A DNA stretch of 64,000 nt from Alphaproteobacteria bacterium (GCA_002401455.1 NVTE01000009.1:17687-81686); one strand, 5' to 3'; numbered from the stretch's first letter, positions 47,084-57,812 are shown. The notes: a model not told the origin generated them from the sequence alone. A program made the numbers and translations.

Positions 47084-47512
47084 CTATTTTCTGCCCAGGG
47101 CTGTTTTAACCATGGAGACATGCTTGCGGTATAAATTAACCGCCATGGCATAGTCCATCTGTGTTTCAGACATTTTGATCAGTTCATCTTCCAGAACAAC
47201 CGCATTACCGTCCTGGGCACTCATGCCAAATTTCATTTCCTGCACTTTGATTTCATAATCGCTGCCCCCGCCGCCGGCAGCAGACATATGTCCACTTTCC
47301 GTGGTCTGCAACTGCAAACCGCCGGTCATTTTTGTCTGGTCCAATTGTGCCTTGAAACTGACTTTCTTCAGGTCCTTGGGAATATACCCCGGTGTATTGG
47401 CGTTGGCAATATTCTGTGCCAGGACCTTTTGCCGTTCCGTGAGCCAGTTCATTTTCTGGCCTAAGGAACTGAAAAGAGAAATAGATTTCAGGTCCATTTT
47501 ATTGTTTCCCAA
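47084..47512 (-). CDS. flgB: Flagellar basal-body rod protein FlgB
   Basis: 142-residue proximal rod subunit and first gene of the minus-strand flagellar operon. Axial motif LTERQKVLAQNIANANTPGYIPKDLKKVSF at the N-terminus and the C-terminal KMSETQMDYAMAVNLYRKHVSMVKTALGR. The middle is shorter and Gly-rich. The operon promoter should lie in the 247-bp divergent spacer 47513-47759, where I could not identify a convincing sigma-54 or sigma-28 element by eye. Confidence 0.95.
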   Translation of the reverse strand: MGNNKMDLKSISLFSSLGQKMNWLTERQKVLAQNIANANTPGYIPKDLKKVSFKAQLDQTKMTGGLQLQTTESGHMSAAGGGGSDYEIKVQEMKFGMSAQDGNAVVLEDELIKMSETQMDYAMAVNLYRKHVSMVKTALGRK

Positions 47513-47759
47513 ATACCAAATGCCCTCCCATGAGAAGGGCTAAAGTTTTAGTAGAATACGCTATAGGGGCAAGCATACACCATAATTCATCCATTGTGGA
47601 GCCGGAAAATTAACAATTTATTAAGATAATGGGATAATAAAAAATATCATCAAAAAATAAATAACCTCAATAGCTTGTATTTTTGGCTGACAAACGGGCG
47701 CAGCTATGATTATTATCGGTGAAAAGAATCTATACTTAACGGAAATTAAGTAAATACCC

Positions 47760-48095
47760 ATGACATCAAGCAAAATAAATCCCCGGAAAAAGGCTGTCGC
47801 CCTGAAACAGGACGGCCAGAGGTCAGACATTCCGCGCGTCACCGCCAGCGGCAGGGGTGCGCAAGCCGAAAAAATTCTGAAAATTGCCTTCGATAATGAT
47901 GTCAAAGTCAGAACCGATGAAGACCTGGTGGAAATTTTATCAGCCTTCGATGTGGATAGTTATATTCCCCTGGAGGCCCTGCAGCCGGTATCGGAAATTT
48001 TAAGCTACCTCTATAATGAGAATATTCGCCTGAGCGAAGATATCCATGCCCATGCTCAGGATCAGGCCATCCAAGAGGAAAGGAAAATTCAATGA
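47760..48095 (+). CDS. FlhB C-terminal-domain-like protein (FhlB/FlhX type)
   Basis: 111-residue soluble homologue of the cytoplasmic domain of FlhB/YscU export-switch proteins. The region VTASGRGAQAEKILKIAFDNDVKVRTDEDLVEILSAFDVDSYIPLEALQPVSEILSYLY corresponds to the part of FlhB after the NPTH site. The NPTH motif itself is absent, which is usual for these stand-alone forms. Such proteins can partly replace the FlhB C-terminal fragment. It heads the plus-strand fliO-fliP group, divergent from flgB. Its 3' end precedes fliO by 61 bp. Confidence 0.88.
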   Translation: MTSSKINPRKKAVALKQDGQRSDIPRVTASGRGAQAEKILKIAFDNDVKVRTDEDLVEILSAFDVDSYIPLEALQPVSEILSYLYNENIRLSEDIHAHAQDQAIQEERKIQ

Positions 48096-48156
48096 CTCCA
48101 ATTTTCATTTTGGCACCCGCCTTCATTTTGGTAGCAGTCTTCAGGAGGCCCGCCCT

Positions 48157-48450
48157 ATGGAATTAGGTGCCTATTTCCAATTTGTCATGGCCTTGCTGTT
48201 TGTCCTCGCCCTGATCCTGCTCATTGCCTATGGGGCCAAAAGGTTTGGCCTGATGGCCCGGGTGACGGTTAATTCTACCAAGACCCGGGACAAAAGACTG
48301 AACATCGTTGAAATTCTGCCCATTGATGCCAGGCGTAAGCTCATGCTCATCCGCAGGGATGATGTGGAACATCTGGTGATTTTGGGCACAGAGCGCGACA
48401 TTGTCATCGAAACAGATATCACCGCAAAAGCAGGAAAAACCGAAAAGTGA
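48157..48450 (+). CDS. fliO: Flagellar biosynthetic protein FliO
   Basis: 97-residue membrane protein that assists FliP assembly in the export gate. One membrane segment near the N-terminus (FVMALLFVLALILLIAYGAKRF), then a small beta-rich cytoplasmic domain with the family pattern RLNIVEILPIDARRKLMLIRRDDVEHLVILG. The ORF track starts in the previous gene at 48046; ATG 48157 is chosen because AGGAGG lies 8 bases upstream and the membrane segment then falls at the usual place. The stop overlaps fliP by four bases. Confidence 0.92.
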   Translation: MELGAYFQFVMALLFVLALILLIAYGAKRFGLMARVTVNSTKTRDKRLNIVEILPIDARRKLMLIRRDDVEHLVILGTERDIVIETDITAKAGKTEK

Positions 48451-49232
48451 TGATACCCTTTCTGAAAAAAAATAAAGTTACCCTGGCCCTCCTCGCCACC
48501 TCCCTGACCAGCTTTATGATGATTCTTGGCAGCCAGGCCGCCTTTGGGCAGGAGTTTTCCCTCAACATGGGCGAAGAAGGCTCCCTGTCCGGCCGCATAG
48601 TCCAGCTTCTGATGCTGATGACGGTGCTCAGCCTGGCCCCGGCCATCATCATTGTCGTGACCTCATTCACCCGGATTGTCATCGTCTTTTCCCTGCTGCG
48701 CAGTGCCATGGGAACTCAGCAAACCCCACCCAATGTGGTATTGATCAGCCTGGCGCTGTTCATGACATCCTTCATCATGGCCCCGACCCTGAAAGAAGCC
48801 TATGACTCCGGCATAGCCCCCCTGATTGCGGAACAGATCAGCGAAGAAGTGGCCTTTGACCGCACGACTGCGCCCTTTCATGCTTTCATGATGAAACATG
48901 TCAGGGAAAAGGATCTGCTGCTTTTTCTCGATCTCTCTAAGCTTGACCCGCCGGAAACCGCCGCCGACACACCGTTTCAGATATTGGTGCCAGCCTTCAT
49001 CATCAGCGAGCTGCGCCGGGCATTTGAGATTGGGTTCCTGATATTTGTCCCCTTTATCATCATTGACCTTGTGGTGGCATCGGTGCTGATGTCCATGGGC
49101 ATGATGATGCTGCCCCCGGTGATGATCTCCCTGCCCTTCAAGCTGATCTTCTTTGTTCTGGTCGATGGCTGGCATCTGATCGCCGGCAGCCTTATCCAAA
49201 GCTTCAACCAGGGCCCGTCCCCCGGCTTATAG
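48447..49232 (+). CDS. fliP: Flagellar export protein FliP
   Basis: 261-residue core subunit of the FliPQR channel. A cleavable signal-like N-terminus (VTLALLATSLTSFMMILGSQAAFG) is followed by VLSLAPAIIIVVTSFTRIVIVFSLLRSAMGTQQTPPNVVL and, near the C-terminus, IIDLVVASVLMSMGMMMLPPVMISLPFKLIFFVLVDGW, both diagnostic of FliP. Overlaps fliO by four bases. It ends the plus-strand flagellar group. Confidence 0.97.
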   Translation: MMIPFLKKNKVTLALLATSLTSFMMILGSQAAFGQEFSLNMGEEGSLSGRIVQLLMLMTVLSLAPAIIIVVTSFTRIVIVFSLLRSAMGTQQTPPNVVLISLALFMTSFIMAPTLKEAYDSGIAPLIAEQISEEVAFDRTTAPFHAFMMKHVREKDLLLFLDLSKLDPPETAADTPFQILVPAFIISELRRAFEIGFLIFVPFIIIDLVVASVLMSMGMMMLPPVMISLPFKLIFFVLVDGWHLIAGSLIQSFNQGPSPGL

Positions 49233-49447
49233 CCTTTAATCCATAGCCTGACCCTGGATCAATTTTATTATGCCCCCGGGAAAAATTTGTCAAGAATTGC
49301 ATTGTGTTAATAATATATTCAATTATTACCTGCATAGTGAGCCCATAAATCAGGCTTAATAGGGAAAATCCGCACAACTTAACACCCTAAAAATTCATAA
49401 AAATTAAGGGTACGCTGCGGATTGCATAATATCGAAGAGACAACCAC

Positions 49448-52400
49448 ATGACAATAACCATAGGGGCTGGTATTGCCAGAACAAATCCGGACAACACTCT
49501 TGTCTACCTGTCACAAAGCGATGAACATCTGGCCGTTGAAATAATTGCCATGCTCAAAAGCGCGGGCTATGACGTGCAGCACTTTGTTAACTTATCAACT
49601 TTTGAGCAAGCTTGTGGACATCAAATTCCAGATGCGGTTATCATAGACGTCGCTGACCAAAAAGGCCAAACTGCGGAGGCTGCCCTCATCGCCCGAATGA
49701 AGAGCCAACAAACCCACTGCCCCCCGGTCATCTTCATCTCAGAAAATACCCATATGGACTACCGCCTTGCGGCAACCCGTGCCGGCGTCAACCGCCTCCT
49801 CTCCAAACCCCTGAACATGAATAGGCTGATCAATATCCTCAATGGCTTAACCGAAAAAGAGCGCCCAAAGCCCTTCCGTATCTTGCTCATTGATGATGAT
49901 AAAATATCCCTTAAATATTACGGCAGCATACTGAGCAACGCTGGCATGGATGTCACAACCCTGAGCAGTCCGCTTGAGGCCCTGGACGTCCTTGAAGACT
50001 TCAGGCCGGACGTTATGGTCACAGACCTCTATATGCCAGAATGCTCGGGTGCGGAACTGGTGCAGGTGATCCGGCAGGATGATGCCTGGGCCATGATGCC
50101 GATCATTTTTTTATCCACGGAAGCGGACCATAACCGTCAAATAGAGGCCCTTAATAACGGCGGGGATAATTTTCTGACCAAACCGGTGGAAGCCAACTTT
50201 CTGGTCACCATGATCACCGCCAAAGCAAAACGGGCCCGGTGGTCCAAACGCCTCACCAATGATCTCAGATCCGCCTTGCGGGAAAATAGATTTCACCTCG
50301 CCACCATGGATCAGCACGATATTGTCAGCACGGCTGATGTCACCGGGCGCATGACCAGCGTCAATGACAAATTCTGCGAAATCAGCGGCTATAACCGGGA
50401 AGAACTCTTGGGAAGAAATCACCGTATTCTCAAATCGGACCAACATGACCAAGCTTTCTATGACGACCTGTGGGCGACCATCTCGCAGGGTAAAATATGG
50501 CACGGCACAATCTGTAATCGTAAAAAAGATGGTAGGGATTATTGGGTAAAGTCAACCATTGTTCCGTTTCTGGATGACCGGGGCAGGCCCTATAAATATG
50601 TCTCTGCACGTACCGACGTGACCCGACTTCGCCAAAGTGAAGAGCGCCTGAAACGTAGTCAGGACTTCGCCAATATTGGCAACTGGGACTGGAATATATC
50701 CACCGGAAAACTCTATTGGTCAGATAACATATGGCCCCTTTTTGGCTATGATAAAGATAACATGGAAACCACCTATGACAACTTCCTGGCCGCAATCCAT
50801 CCCGATGACCGGGATTGGATCGTAGAGGCCATCCATAACTGTGTCGAGCATGGGGCCGACTATAATGTTGAGCACCGTGTGGTCTGGCCTGATGGAAGTT
50901 CACATTGGGTGCAGCAAAGCGGCGACGTGGTCCGGGACAAGTCTGGCAGTCCTGTCAATATGTTAGGCGTGGTCCATGACATCGATAAACGCAAACGCGC
51001 CGAACTTAACTTGATTGAACGGGAACGACTCCTACACGAAGCACAGGCATTATCCCATATGGGTAACTGGCAGGCCAACCTCATCACTGGTAAACGCCTG
51101 TGGTCAGATGAAATATACCGTATTATCGGTCATGAACCGGGCAGCGTTGAACCCAGCGCCGGCTACTTCTTCCGCCTCATCCACCCCGACGATCAAGAAC
51201 AAATATCCACGTCGAAAAACTGGGCTTATGAGATTGGCCTGAAAGACATTCAGTATCGGATCGTATTGCCCGATGGCACAGTGCGCCATGTCCATGACCT
51301 GGGAAAAGTAACACGAGATCCAGAAGGAAACGTGATTATGTTATCCGGCACCCTGCAGGACGTCACGGATCGCGTGAAGGCTGAACAGGATCTGATCGAA
51401 GCCCGTGAGGAAGCCGAAAATGCCAACCGCGCCAAGTCCCAGTTTCTCTCCGGCATGTCCCATGAATTGCGTACCCCCATGAACGCAATCGTCGGCTTCG
51501 GCCAGCTTCTGAAAATGGAAACGGAACAGCCCCTAAATGACTCCCAGAAGGAAAATGTTGATGAGATTATCAAAGCCAGCCATCACCTTCTGGAGCTGAT
51601 TAATGACGTCCTTGACCTGGCCAAAGTCGAATCCGGGCGCATAGACCTTTCTCTTGAGGCAATTACTTATGCCGAGGTTATTAATGAAACCCGGCAACTG
51701 ATCATGCCTTTGGCCCAAAATCGGGGCATTACCCTAAATGTAACCCATAACAACCATGATGTGACATTTGAACAATTGCTGGAAAAACAAGATACCCTGC
51801 GGGCAGACCGTATCCGGCTCAAGCAGGTATTGCTTAACCTGCTCTCCAATGCGGTCAAATATAACCGTGAAAATGGCCAAATCACCATCGCCTGCAACCG
51901 CGGAACGGATAACAAGACACGGATCACCATTACAGACACCGGTAAAGGACTAACCGGGAGCCAGCAGGCACAACTATTCAAGCCCTTCAGCCGCCTGCAA
52001 GAGGAGAATTCCGACATTGAGGGGACCGGTATTGGCCTGGTGATCACCAAAGACCTGATTGAACTTATGGGCGGCACCATCGGGCTGGACAGTACCCCAG
52101 GGGTGGGCTCCAGCTTCTGGATCGAACTCCCCAACGACACCCAGCCTGGGTCACAAAGAACCATGCCACCCGCAAGGGACACAAAAACCATACTGGCTAA
52201 ACTGGACTGTGATTATACTATTCTATACATCGAAGATAATCCCGCCAACCTGCGACTAATGACCCAAATGCTGGACCATCTTCCCAAGATCAATTTGTTG
52301 AATGCCCGTGATCCGCTGCTGGGGCTTGAACTGGCGGCCCAGCATAAACCAGATTTGATCATCCTGGACATTAACCTGCCGGGGATGAATGGCTTCGATG

Positions 52401-52585
52401 TCTTCAAACTTCTGAGAAACCGTAAAGACACCGTCGATACGCCCGTCATCGCCCTTAGCGCCAACGCCATGCCCGGTGATATAAAAAAAGGATTCAAGGC
52501 AGGTTTTGATGATTATATTACCAAACCCATTGAAGTCCAGGGCCTGTTAAAGGCCATTGGAACTATTTTACAGAACCGGAATTGA
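49448..52585 (+). CDS. Large hybrid sensor kinase, REC-REC-PAS-PAS-PAS-HisKA-HATPase-REC
   Basis: 1045-residue cytoplasmic hybrid kinase with no membrane spans. In order: a degenerate receiver (about 18-135, acceptor region AVIIDVADQKG), a second receiver (about 140-270, RILLIDDDKISLKYYGSIL and VMVTDLYMPECSGAE), and three PAS/PAC units (ISGYNREELLGRNHRILKSDQHD; NWDWNISTGKLYWSDNIWPLFGY; GNWQANLITGKRLWSDEIYRIIG). The HisKA H-box [20 protein letters not shown], the HATPase (LNLLSNAVKYNRENG, GTGIGLVITKDLIELMGG) and a final receiver (ILYIEDNPANLRLM, LIILDINLPGMNG) follow. The first PAS resembles chemoreceptor-type PAS. It stands 96 bp ahead of two further signalling genes on the same strand; they may form one pathway. 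Confidence 0.92.
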   Translation: MTITIGAGIARTNPDNTLVYLSQSDEHLAVEIIAMLKSAGYDVQHFVNLSTFEQACGHQIPDAVIIDVADQKGQTAEAALIARMKSQQTHCPPVIFISENTHMDYRLAATRAGVNRLLSKPLNMNRLINILNGLTEKERPKPFRILLIDDDKISLKYYGSILSNAGMDVTTLSSPLEALDVLEDFRPDVMVTDLYMPECSGAELVQVIRQDDAWAMMPIIFLSTEADHNRQIEALNNGGDNFLTKPVEANFLVTMITAKAKRARWSKRLTNDLRSALRENRFHLATMDQHDIVSTADVTGRMTSVNDKFCEISGYNREELLGRNHRILKSDQHDQAFYDDLWATISQGKIWHGTICNRKKDGRDYWVKSTIVPFLDDRGRPYKYVSARTDVTRLRQSEERLKRSQDFANIGNWDWNISTGKLYWSDNIWPLFGYDKDNMETTYDNFLAAIHPDDRDWIVEAIHNCVEHGADYNVEHRVVWPDGSSHWVQQSGDVVRDKSGSPVNMLGVVHDIDKRKRAELNLIERERLLHEAQALSHMGNWQANLITGKRLWSDEIYRIIGHEPGSVEPSAGYFFRLIHPDDQEQISTSKNWAYEIGLKDIQYRIVLPDGTVRHVHDLGKVTRDPEGNVIMLSGTLQDVTDRVKAEQDLIEAREEAENANRAKSQFLSGMSHELRTPMNAIVGFGQLLKMETEQPLNDSQKENVDEIIKASHHLLELINDVLDLAKVESGRIDLSLEAITYAEVINETRQLIMPLAQNRGITLNVTHNNHDVTFEQLLEKQDTLRADRIRLKQVLLNLLSNAVKYNRENGQITIACNRGTDNKTRITITDTGKGLTGSQQAQLFKPFSRLQEENSDIEGTGIGLVITKDLIELMGGTIGLDSTPGVGSSFWIELPNDTQPGSQRTMPPARDTKTILAKLDCDYTILYIEDNPANLRLMTQMLDHLPKINLLNARDPLLGLELAAQHKPDLIILDINLPGMNGFDVFKLLRNRKDTVDTPVIALSANAMPGDIKKGFKAGFDDYITKPIEVQGLLKAIGTILQNRN

Positions 52586-52681
52586 AACATAAATGAAAAT
52601 AACCACCCATCCTAAACTATTGATTTACTCTGTATTATGGGGCATTCTTGAAGATGCACAAGACGACAGGGGGGAAATTCG

Positions 52682-53761
52682 ATGAGTGACATCACCAAAA
52701 TTTTAAACACTGACCCTAAAAAATCCTGCATCCTGATCGTCGACGATGAAGCCGCCAATGTCAGACTACTGGAAAAAATACTCACTATGACGGGCTACAG
52801 CAATGTGATCTGCACACAGGACCCGACCCAGGTCGTCCCCCTGTACCAGCACCATGACTGTGACCTTATCCTGCTGGATATCGACATGCCCATCCTGGAT
52901 GGTTTCGGGGTAATGGCCCAGCTCAATGAACTGACGAACAACACCCCCCCTCCCATCCTTGTCCTGACCGCCCAGCATATGCAAAGCTTTCGACAACGCG
53001 CCCTCGATAACGGGGCCCGCGATTATGTCACCAAACCCTTTGATGCCAGTGAGCTGTTATCCCGGGTGCGTAATTTGCTTGATGTTCAGATGGCCCATAG
53101 ACTCACCCAACATCAGAATGCTCTGCTGGAGCAAAAGGTCCGGGAAAGAACGCAGATTATCTACGATACCCGCCTGCAGGTCGTGCGCTGCCTTGGCCGC
53201 GCGGCAGAATACCGGGATGAAGAAACCGGTCTCCATATTATCCGCATGAGCAAAATTTCCGCCCTCCTGGGCAAGGCGGCCAGATTGGATGATGAACAAT
53301 CTGACCGGCTTCTGAACGCCGCACCCATGCATGATATTGGCAAGATAGGCATCCCGGACGAAATCCTGCTTAAACCCGGAAAATTCACCCCGGAAGAATG
53401 GGAAATCATGAAAACTCATGCTCAGATCGGCGCAGATATTCTGGCTGGAAATGACTCTGACCTCATGATCATGGCCCATGACATTGCATTGACCCATCAT
53501 GAGAAATGGAATGGGACAGGTTATCCCAACGGCTTAAAAGGTGAGGAAATCCCATTGGTCGGGCGAATTTGTGCTTTGGCTGATGTTTTTGATGCCCTGA
53601 CATCTACCCGGCCCTACAAAAAAGCCTGGTCCGTTGAAAAATCCATCAATCTCATAAAAAGTGAAAGCGGCCAACATTTTGATCCCCTATTGGTTGATCT
53701 CTTTCTGAAAAATTTACCCGCAATAATTGAAATCAAAGAAAAATATGGCGAGCCAGAATAA
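52682..53761 (+). CDS. Response regulator with HD-GYP cyclic-di-GMP phosphodiesterase domain
   Basis: 359-residue two-domain regulator. The receiver (about 14-135: [17 protein letters not shown], acceptor in [26 protein letters not shown]) is joined by a coiled linker to an HD-GYP domain: [15 protein letters not shown], metal-ligand HD in [65 protein letters not shown]. The [11 protein letters not shown] motif is intact, so hydrolysis of cyclic di-GMP is expected. The receiver is almost the same as that of the next gene. The 3' end overlaps the next gene by 17 bp. Confidence 0.93.
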   Translation: MSDITKILNTDPKKSCILIVDDEAANVRLLEKILTMTGYSNVICTQDPTQVVPLYQHHDCDLILLDIDMPILDGFGVMAQLNELTNNTPPPILVLTAQHMQSFRQRALDNGARDYVTKPFDASELLSRVRNLLDVQMAHRLTQHQNALLEQKVRERTQIIYDTRLQVVRCLGRAAEYRDEETGLHIIRMSKISALLGKAARLDDEQSDRLLNAAPMHDIGKIGIPDEILLKPGKFTPEEWEIMKTHAQIGADILAGNDSDLMIMAHDIALTHHEKWNGTGYPNGLKGEEIPLVGRICALADVFDALTSTRPYKKAWSVEKSINLIKSESGQHFDPLLVDLFLKNLPAIIEIKEKYGEPE

Positions 53762-54989
53762 AGAAGCCCCCAGGGACTTAAATACCGACCCGAAGAAGGC
53801 CTGCATCCTGATTGTCGATGATGAAGCGACCAATGTCAGGCTGTTGGAAAAGATGCTGCTGGCCACCGGCTACATCAATGTCATCTGCACCCAGGACCCG
53901 ACCCAGGTCCTCCCCCTGTATCAGAACCATGACTGTGATCTTATCCTCCTGGATATCGACATGCCCGTTCTGGATGGCTACCAGGTAATGGCACAGCTCA
54001 ATAAGGCAACACAGAACACACCACCACCCGTTCTTATCCTGACAGCACAGCATATGCAGAGCTTTCGCCAACGAGCCTTTGATAGTGGGGCCCGCGATTA
54101 TGTCACCAAACCTTTTGATGCTGGCGAGTTATTATCCCGGGTCCGCAATTTGCTCGACGTCCAGATGGCCCATAAATTCATGCAGCACCAGAATGAAATT
54201 CTTGAAAAACGGGTTCTGGAACGAACACGAGACCTAAATATTGCCAAAAATCAGGCGGAAACTGCCAACCGGACAAAAACAGATTTTCTGGCCAACATGA
54301 GCCACGAACTCCGCACACCGCTTAATGGTATCATCGGCTTTTCTCAGATCATGAGCGATGAAATTTTTGGTACCCTTGGCAACGATAAATACCTGGAGTA
54401 CGCCAGAGATATTCAAGGGGCCGGGGAACATCTGTTAGGTATCATAAATGATATTCTGGATATAACACGAGTTGAAACGGGTGACATTAAATTCAATAGT
54501 GCGCCCGTTAACCTGAAAAACTTCCTGGAGGAATGTTTGCGCATGGTCCGCAAACAGGCGGAAACTGCTGGCATTACTTTGACCATCGAAATCGGTCCGG
54601 AAGTTCAGGCAATCATGGCCGATGAAACTCGCCTGAAACAAATTCTGCTGAACCTGATTTCAAATAGTATCAAATTCACCCCGGAAGGGCAGATCACTGT
54701 ATCCGCCGACCAGAAAAAAGACGGGTTTGTCATCCAGGTCAAAGATACGGGCCATGGCATCCCGGAACATGACCTTGACCTTGTCCTTGAACCCTTTGGC
54801 CAATCCCGGGAAGGGGCTCAGGTCAGCCACGGGGGCGTTGGCCTGGGGCTCCATTTGGCAAAAACCTTCACCGAATTGCATGGTGGCAAACTGACCCTGG
54901 AAAGTCAGGTTGGCATAGGAACAACCGTAAACCTAACCTTCCCGTCGTCCCTGCACACCGCCATGGATGATGGGGACTTAAGTATTTGA
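53745..54989 (+). CDS. Receiver-histidine kinase protein (REC-HisKA-HATPase)
   Basis: 414-residue soluble kinase with an N-terminal receiver ([33 protein letters not shown]), a coiled linker, HisKA H-box [23 protein letters not shown] and HATPase ([46 protein letters not shown]). The order receiver-then-kinase suggests its kinase activity is gated by phosphorylation from another kinase, perhaps the large hybrid kinase upstream. The ORF track starts at TTG 53727; ATG 53745 (MASQNKEAP) is preferred, still overlapping the HD-GYP gene. The first about 150 residues are near-identical to that gene product. Confidence 0.92.
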   Translation: MASQNKEAPRDLNTDPKKACILIVDDEATNVRLLEKMLLATGYINVICTQDPTQVLPLYQNHDCDLILLDIDMPVLDGYQVMAQLNKATQNTPPPVLILTAQHMQSFRQRAFDSGARDYVTKPFDAGELLSRVRNLLDVQMAHKFMQHQNEILEKRVLERTRDLNIAKNQAETANRTKTDFLANMSHELRTPLNGIIGFSQIMSDEIFGTLGNDKYLEYARDIQGAGEHLLGIINDILDITRVETGDIKFNSAPVNLKNFLEECLRMVRKQAETAGITLTIEIGPEVQAIMADETRLKQILLNLISNSIKFTPEGQITVSADQKKDGFVIQVKDTGHGIPEHDLDLVLEPFGQSREGAQVSHGGVGLGLHLAKTFTELHGGKLTLESQVGIGTTVNLTFPSSLHTAMDDGDLSI

Positions 54990-54992
54990 CCC

Positions 54993-56060
54993 TTAGCCTG
55001 CCAAGGTTTTACCAACAGATCCCAAGTCCTTAAAAGCTTCATCCAAACGGGCAATAAAGCCCTGTTCCCCGGCACGAAGCCATTTACGCGGATCATACTG
55101 CTTCTTGTAAGGGGTGCCGTCTTCCGGATCGATCTGATGCTTAAAGGCTTTCTCATGTTCCATGACATAAGCACCAACTGCTTCAGAGAAGGCAAATTGA
55201 GTATCGGTATCAATATTCATTTTAAAGACGCCGTAAGTCAGGGCCTCGGATATTTTAGCCTTTTCGGAACCAGATCCTCCGTGAAACACCAGGTTCAAGG
55301 GGTTAGCCGCAACCTTACGGGTTTGGGCAACCAAGGCCTGACTGTTGCGCAGGATTTCCGGACGTAACTGGACATTACCCGGTTTGTAGACCCCATGGAC
55401 GTTACCAAATGACGCGGCGACGGAGAAATGACCAATGGGCGACAGCAGCTCATAGGCTTTCAACACATCTTCCGGCTGGGTATAGAGGTGGGAGTTATCG
55501 GCATTCTCATCAATCTCATGGCCGACGCCGTCTTCTTCCCCACCAGTGATACCCAGCTCTATCTCTAGGCTCATGTCAATCTTCGCCATACGGGTCAGCA
55601 CCCGGGCACATTCACTCAGGTTATCATCGATATCTTCTTCGGACAGGTCAAGCATGTGGGAGGTATAGAGAGGACGGCCATGGGCCTTGAAATGGGCCTC
55701 TGAATGATCAATCAGGGCATCAACCCACGGAACCAGCTTGCGGTTGGCGTGATCGGTATGCAGGACAACACAGATACCATAATGCTCCGCCAGCAGGTGG
55801 ACATGCTGGGCCGCGGCCACCGCACCAAGAACCTTGGCCTGAAAGCTGTCTTCCATGCCAAGGCCGGCATAGAACTGGGCACCGCCGTTGGAAAACTGGA
55901 TGATCACGTCACTTTTGTTCCGGGCCGCTGCTTCCATAACCCCATTGACCGTATCAGTGCCGACACAGTTCACTGCCGCCAAGGCGTAACCGCCTGCCTT
56001 ACAGGCATTAACAAGTTCGATATAGTCTTCGCCGCTCACGACGCCAGCTTTAAGAGCCAT
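54993..56060 (-). CDS. fba: Class II fructose-bisphosphate aldolase
   Basis: 355-residue zinc-dependent aldolase of glycolysis/gluconeogenesis. The zinc-site segment is CVVLHTDHANRKLVPWVDALI, the second region is GITGGEEDGVGHEID, and LVFHGGSGSEKAKISEALTYGVFKMNIDTDTQ holds phosphate-binding and catalytic residues. The C-terminus is RLDEAFKDLGSVGKTLAG. Length and sequence match the longer class IIA (FbaA/yeast-like) group. Converges on the kinase gene with three bp between stops. Its promoter lies in the 56061-56235 spacer. Confidence 0.96.
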   Translation of the reverse strand: MALKAGVVSGEDYIELVNACKAGGYALAAVNCVGTDTVNGVMEAAARNKSDVIIQFSNGGAQFYAGLGMEDSFQAKVLGAVAAAQHVHLLAEHYGICVVLHTDHANRKLVPWVDALIDHSEAHFKAHGRPLYTSHMLDLSEEDIDDNLSECARVLTRMAKIDMSLEIELGITGGEEDGVGHEIDENADNSHLYTQPEDVLKAYELLSPIGHFSVAASFGNVHGVYKPGNVQLRPEILRNSQALVAQTRKVAANPLNLVFHGGSGSEKAKISEALTYGVFKMNIDTDTQFAFSEAVGAYVMEHEKAFKHQIDPEDGTPYKKQYDPRKWLRAGEQGFIARLDEAFKDLGSVGKTLAG

Positions 56061-56235
56061 CTGATTAGTCCTTGATTTTTAGTTGAGAAATGATTGGATT
56101 ATTATAGAAGTTGCATTTCCTACCGCAAGGGAAAAGCTTGATAAACTTATATGTTTTGAAAGTACTAGACTTACCCCCATTAGACAAAACCAATCCGTGG
56201 ACTAAATGAACCCTAAATACACAAACAAACACCAT

Positions 56236-56274
56236 AAAAAAAGCAGCCCCCCAATCGCTATCAGGGAGCTGCTT
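56236..56274 (-). terminator. Rho-independent terminator of the spc/alpha ribosomal operon
   Basis: On the minus strand AAGCAGCTCCC pairs with GGGGGCTGCTT across a loop and is followed by TTTTT, 28 bp after the rplQ stop. Confidence 0.92.
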
Positions 56275-56301
56275 CTATAATTTTATCTGAACCGTCGGCC
56301 G

Positions 56302-56733
56302 TTAGGCAGTTGCGGGTTCTTCTGTTTCGACTTCCAGAACAGGACCACTGTCTTTGCCTTTGGCATCAAAATCACGGTCAACCAGTTCAATAACAGCAAC
56401 CGGAGCCGAGTCACCATGGCGGAAGCCGGCTTTCAGGACACGGGTGTAACCGCCACTGCGTTCTTTATACCGTTCTGCAAGGGTATCGAACAATTTCTGT
56501 ACGATCTCTTTGTCAGACGCTGGCAGTTTTGCCACGGCCTGGCGACGGGCATGAAGGGAACCGCGTTTACCCAAAGTGATCAGACGCTCAACAATCGGGC
56601 GTAGTTCTTTGGCTTTAGGCAGTGTTGTTACAATCTGTTCATGTTTCAAAAGGGCACTTGCCATATTTGAAAACATCGCTTTACGATGTGAACTTGTTTT
56701 ATTTAGCTTACGCCCAGCTCTGCGATGGCGCAT
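56302..56733 (-). CDS. rplQ: 50S ribosomal protein L17
   Basis: 143-residue large-subunit protein. It begins [46 protein letters not shown], the standard L17 N-terminus, and contains [30 protein letters not shown]. The acidic C-terminal tail (about 20 residues, [11 protein letters not shown]) is longer than in E. coli, as often in alphaproteobacteria. Last gene of the operon, directly after rpoA. Confidence 0.98.
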   Translation of the reverse strand: MRHRRAGRKLNKTSSHRKAMFSNMASALLKHEQIVTTLPKAKELRPIVERLITLGKRGSLHARRQAVAKLPASDKEIVQKLFDTLAERYKERSGGYTRVLKAGFRHGDSAPVAVIELVDRDFDAKGKDSGPVLEVETEEPATA

Positions 56734-56795
56734 ATCTCTTACTCCTTGAGGGGGTATCCATCCTTGAGGACCCTACCCCATTAAAAATCCAAAAA

Positions 56796-57812
56796 TTAGA
56801 ATTCCTGTTCCATTTTCTTGACCAACTCGTCAATATTTTCTGGCGGCCATCCTGGATTATCCATTCCAAGACGCAGTCCCATGGTGGACAGTACTTCTTT
56901 TATTTCATTCAGTGACTTACGCCCAAAGTTCGGGGTGCGAAGCATTTCTGCTTCTGTCTTACGCACAAGATCACCAATATAAACGATGTTGTCGTTTTTC
57001 AGACAGTTCGCCGAACGAACAGACAATTCAAGCTCATCAACACGACGCAGAAGGTTGCGGTTGAAGTCTGGCTCATCTGATTCTTTTTCTGTAGCCACAT
57101 CTTCAGGCTCATCAAAGTTGATGAAGGTCTGAAGCTGATCCTGCAGAATACGAGCAGAAAAGGCCAAGGCATCTTCCGGCGTAATCGTGCCATCAGTTTC
57201 AATGGTCATCAACAGCTTGTCATAATCAAGAACCTGGCCTTCACGGGTATTTTCAACCCGGTAGCTGACCTTGGTAACCGGACTAAACAGGCTATCAACA
57301 GGGATCAGGCCGATCGGCGCATCTTCGGGACGGTTATTAACCGCCGCCACATAGCCCTTACCTGTTTCAACGGTAAGTTCCATCCGCAATTCTGCCCCGT
57401 CATCCAGGGTACAGAGGATCAGGTCAGGGTTTTGAATGGTCACATCAGCCACTTCGCTGATCTGTCCGGCAGTAACTTCACCCGGGCCGGTCGCCTGCAA
57501 TGTCAGGCGTTTATGATCAGCGCCTTCCATCTCAACAGCAATTTTCTTGATGTTCAAAATAACATCAGTCACATCTTCCCGAACACCCGGGATAGAGGAA
57601 AACTCATGCAGAACATTATCGATATGAATGGAGGTTACCGCCGCGCCCTGAAGCGATGACAGCAACACCCGACGCAGGGAATTGCCCAACGTCATGCCGT
57701 AGCCCCGTTCCAGGGGTTCTGCAACGATGGTTACCTTGCGCTGCTCATCCCCTTCCTGATTAATCTCAAGAGTGGACGGCTTTATTAATTCTTGCCAATT
57801 CTTCTGGATCAC
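56796..57812 (-). CDS. rpoA: RNA polymerase alpha subunit
   Basis: 338-residue alpha subunit. The N-terminal assembly domain has [33 protein letters not shown], and the C-terminal DNA/activator-binding domain has [30 protein letters not shown] and [12 protein letters not shown]. The ORF track adds 24 residues from an upstream ATG; GTG 57812 (giving [12 protein letters not shown]) is chosen because it yields the conserved N-terminus and length and is preceded by GAGGAT. Sits between rpsK and rplQ. Confidence 0.97.
   Translation of the reverse strand: MIQKNWQELIKPSTLEINQEGDEQRKVTIVAEPLERGYGMTLGNSLRRVLLSSLQGAAVTSIHIDNVLHEFSSIPGVREDVTDVILNIKKIAVEMEGADHKRLTLQATGPGEVTAGQISEVADVTIQNPDLILCTLDDGAELRMELTVETGKGYVAAVNNRPEDAPIGLIPVDSLFSPVTKVSYRVENTREGQVLDYDKLLMTIETDGTITPEDALAFSARILQDQLQTFINFDEPEDVATEKESDEPDFNRNLLRRVDELELSVRSANCLKNDNIVYIGDLVRKTEAEMLRTPNFGRKSLNEIKEVLSTMGLRLGMDNPGWPPENIDELVKKMEQEF

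Noticed and set aside
47513-47759. Sigma-54 promoter in the flgB / flhB-C-like spacer
   Set aside because: GGCAAGCATACACCA and TGGCTGACAAACGGGC resemble the elements, but the GG-GC spacing is off by one base in each.
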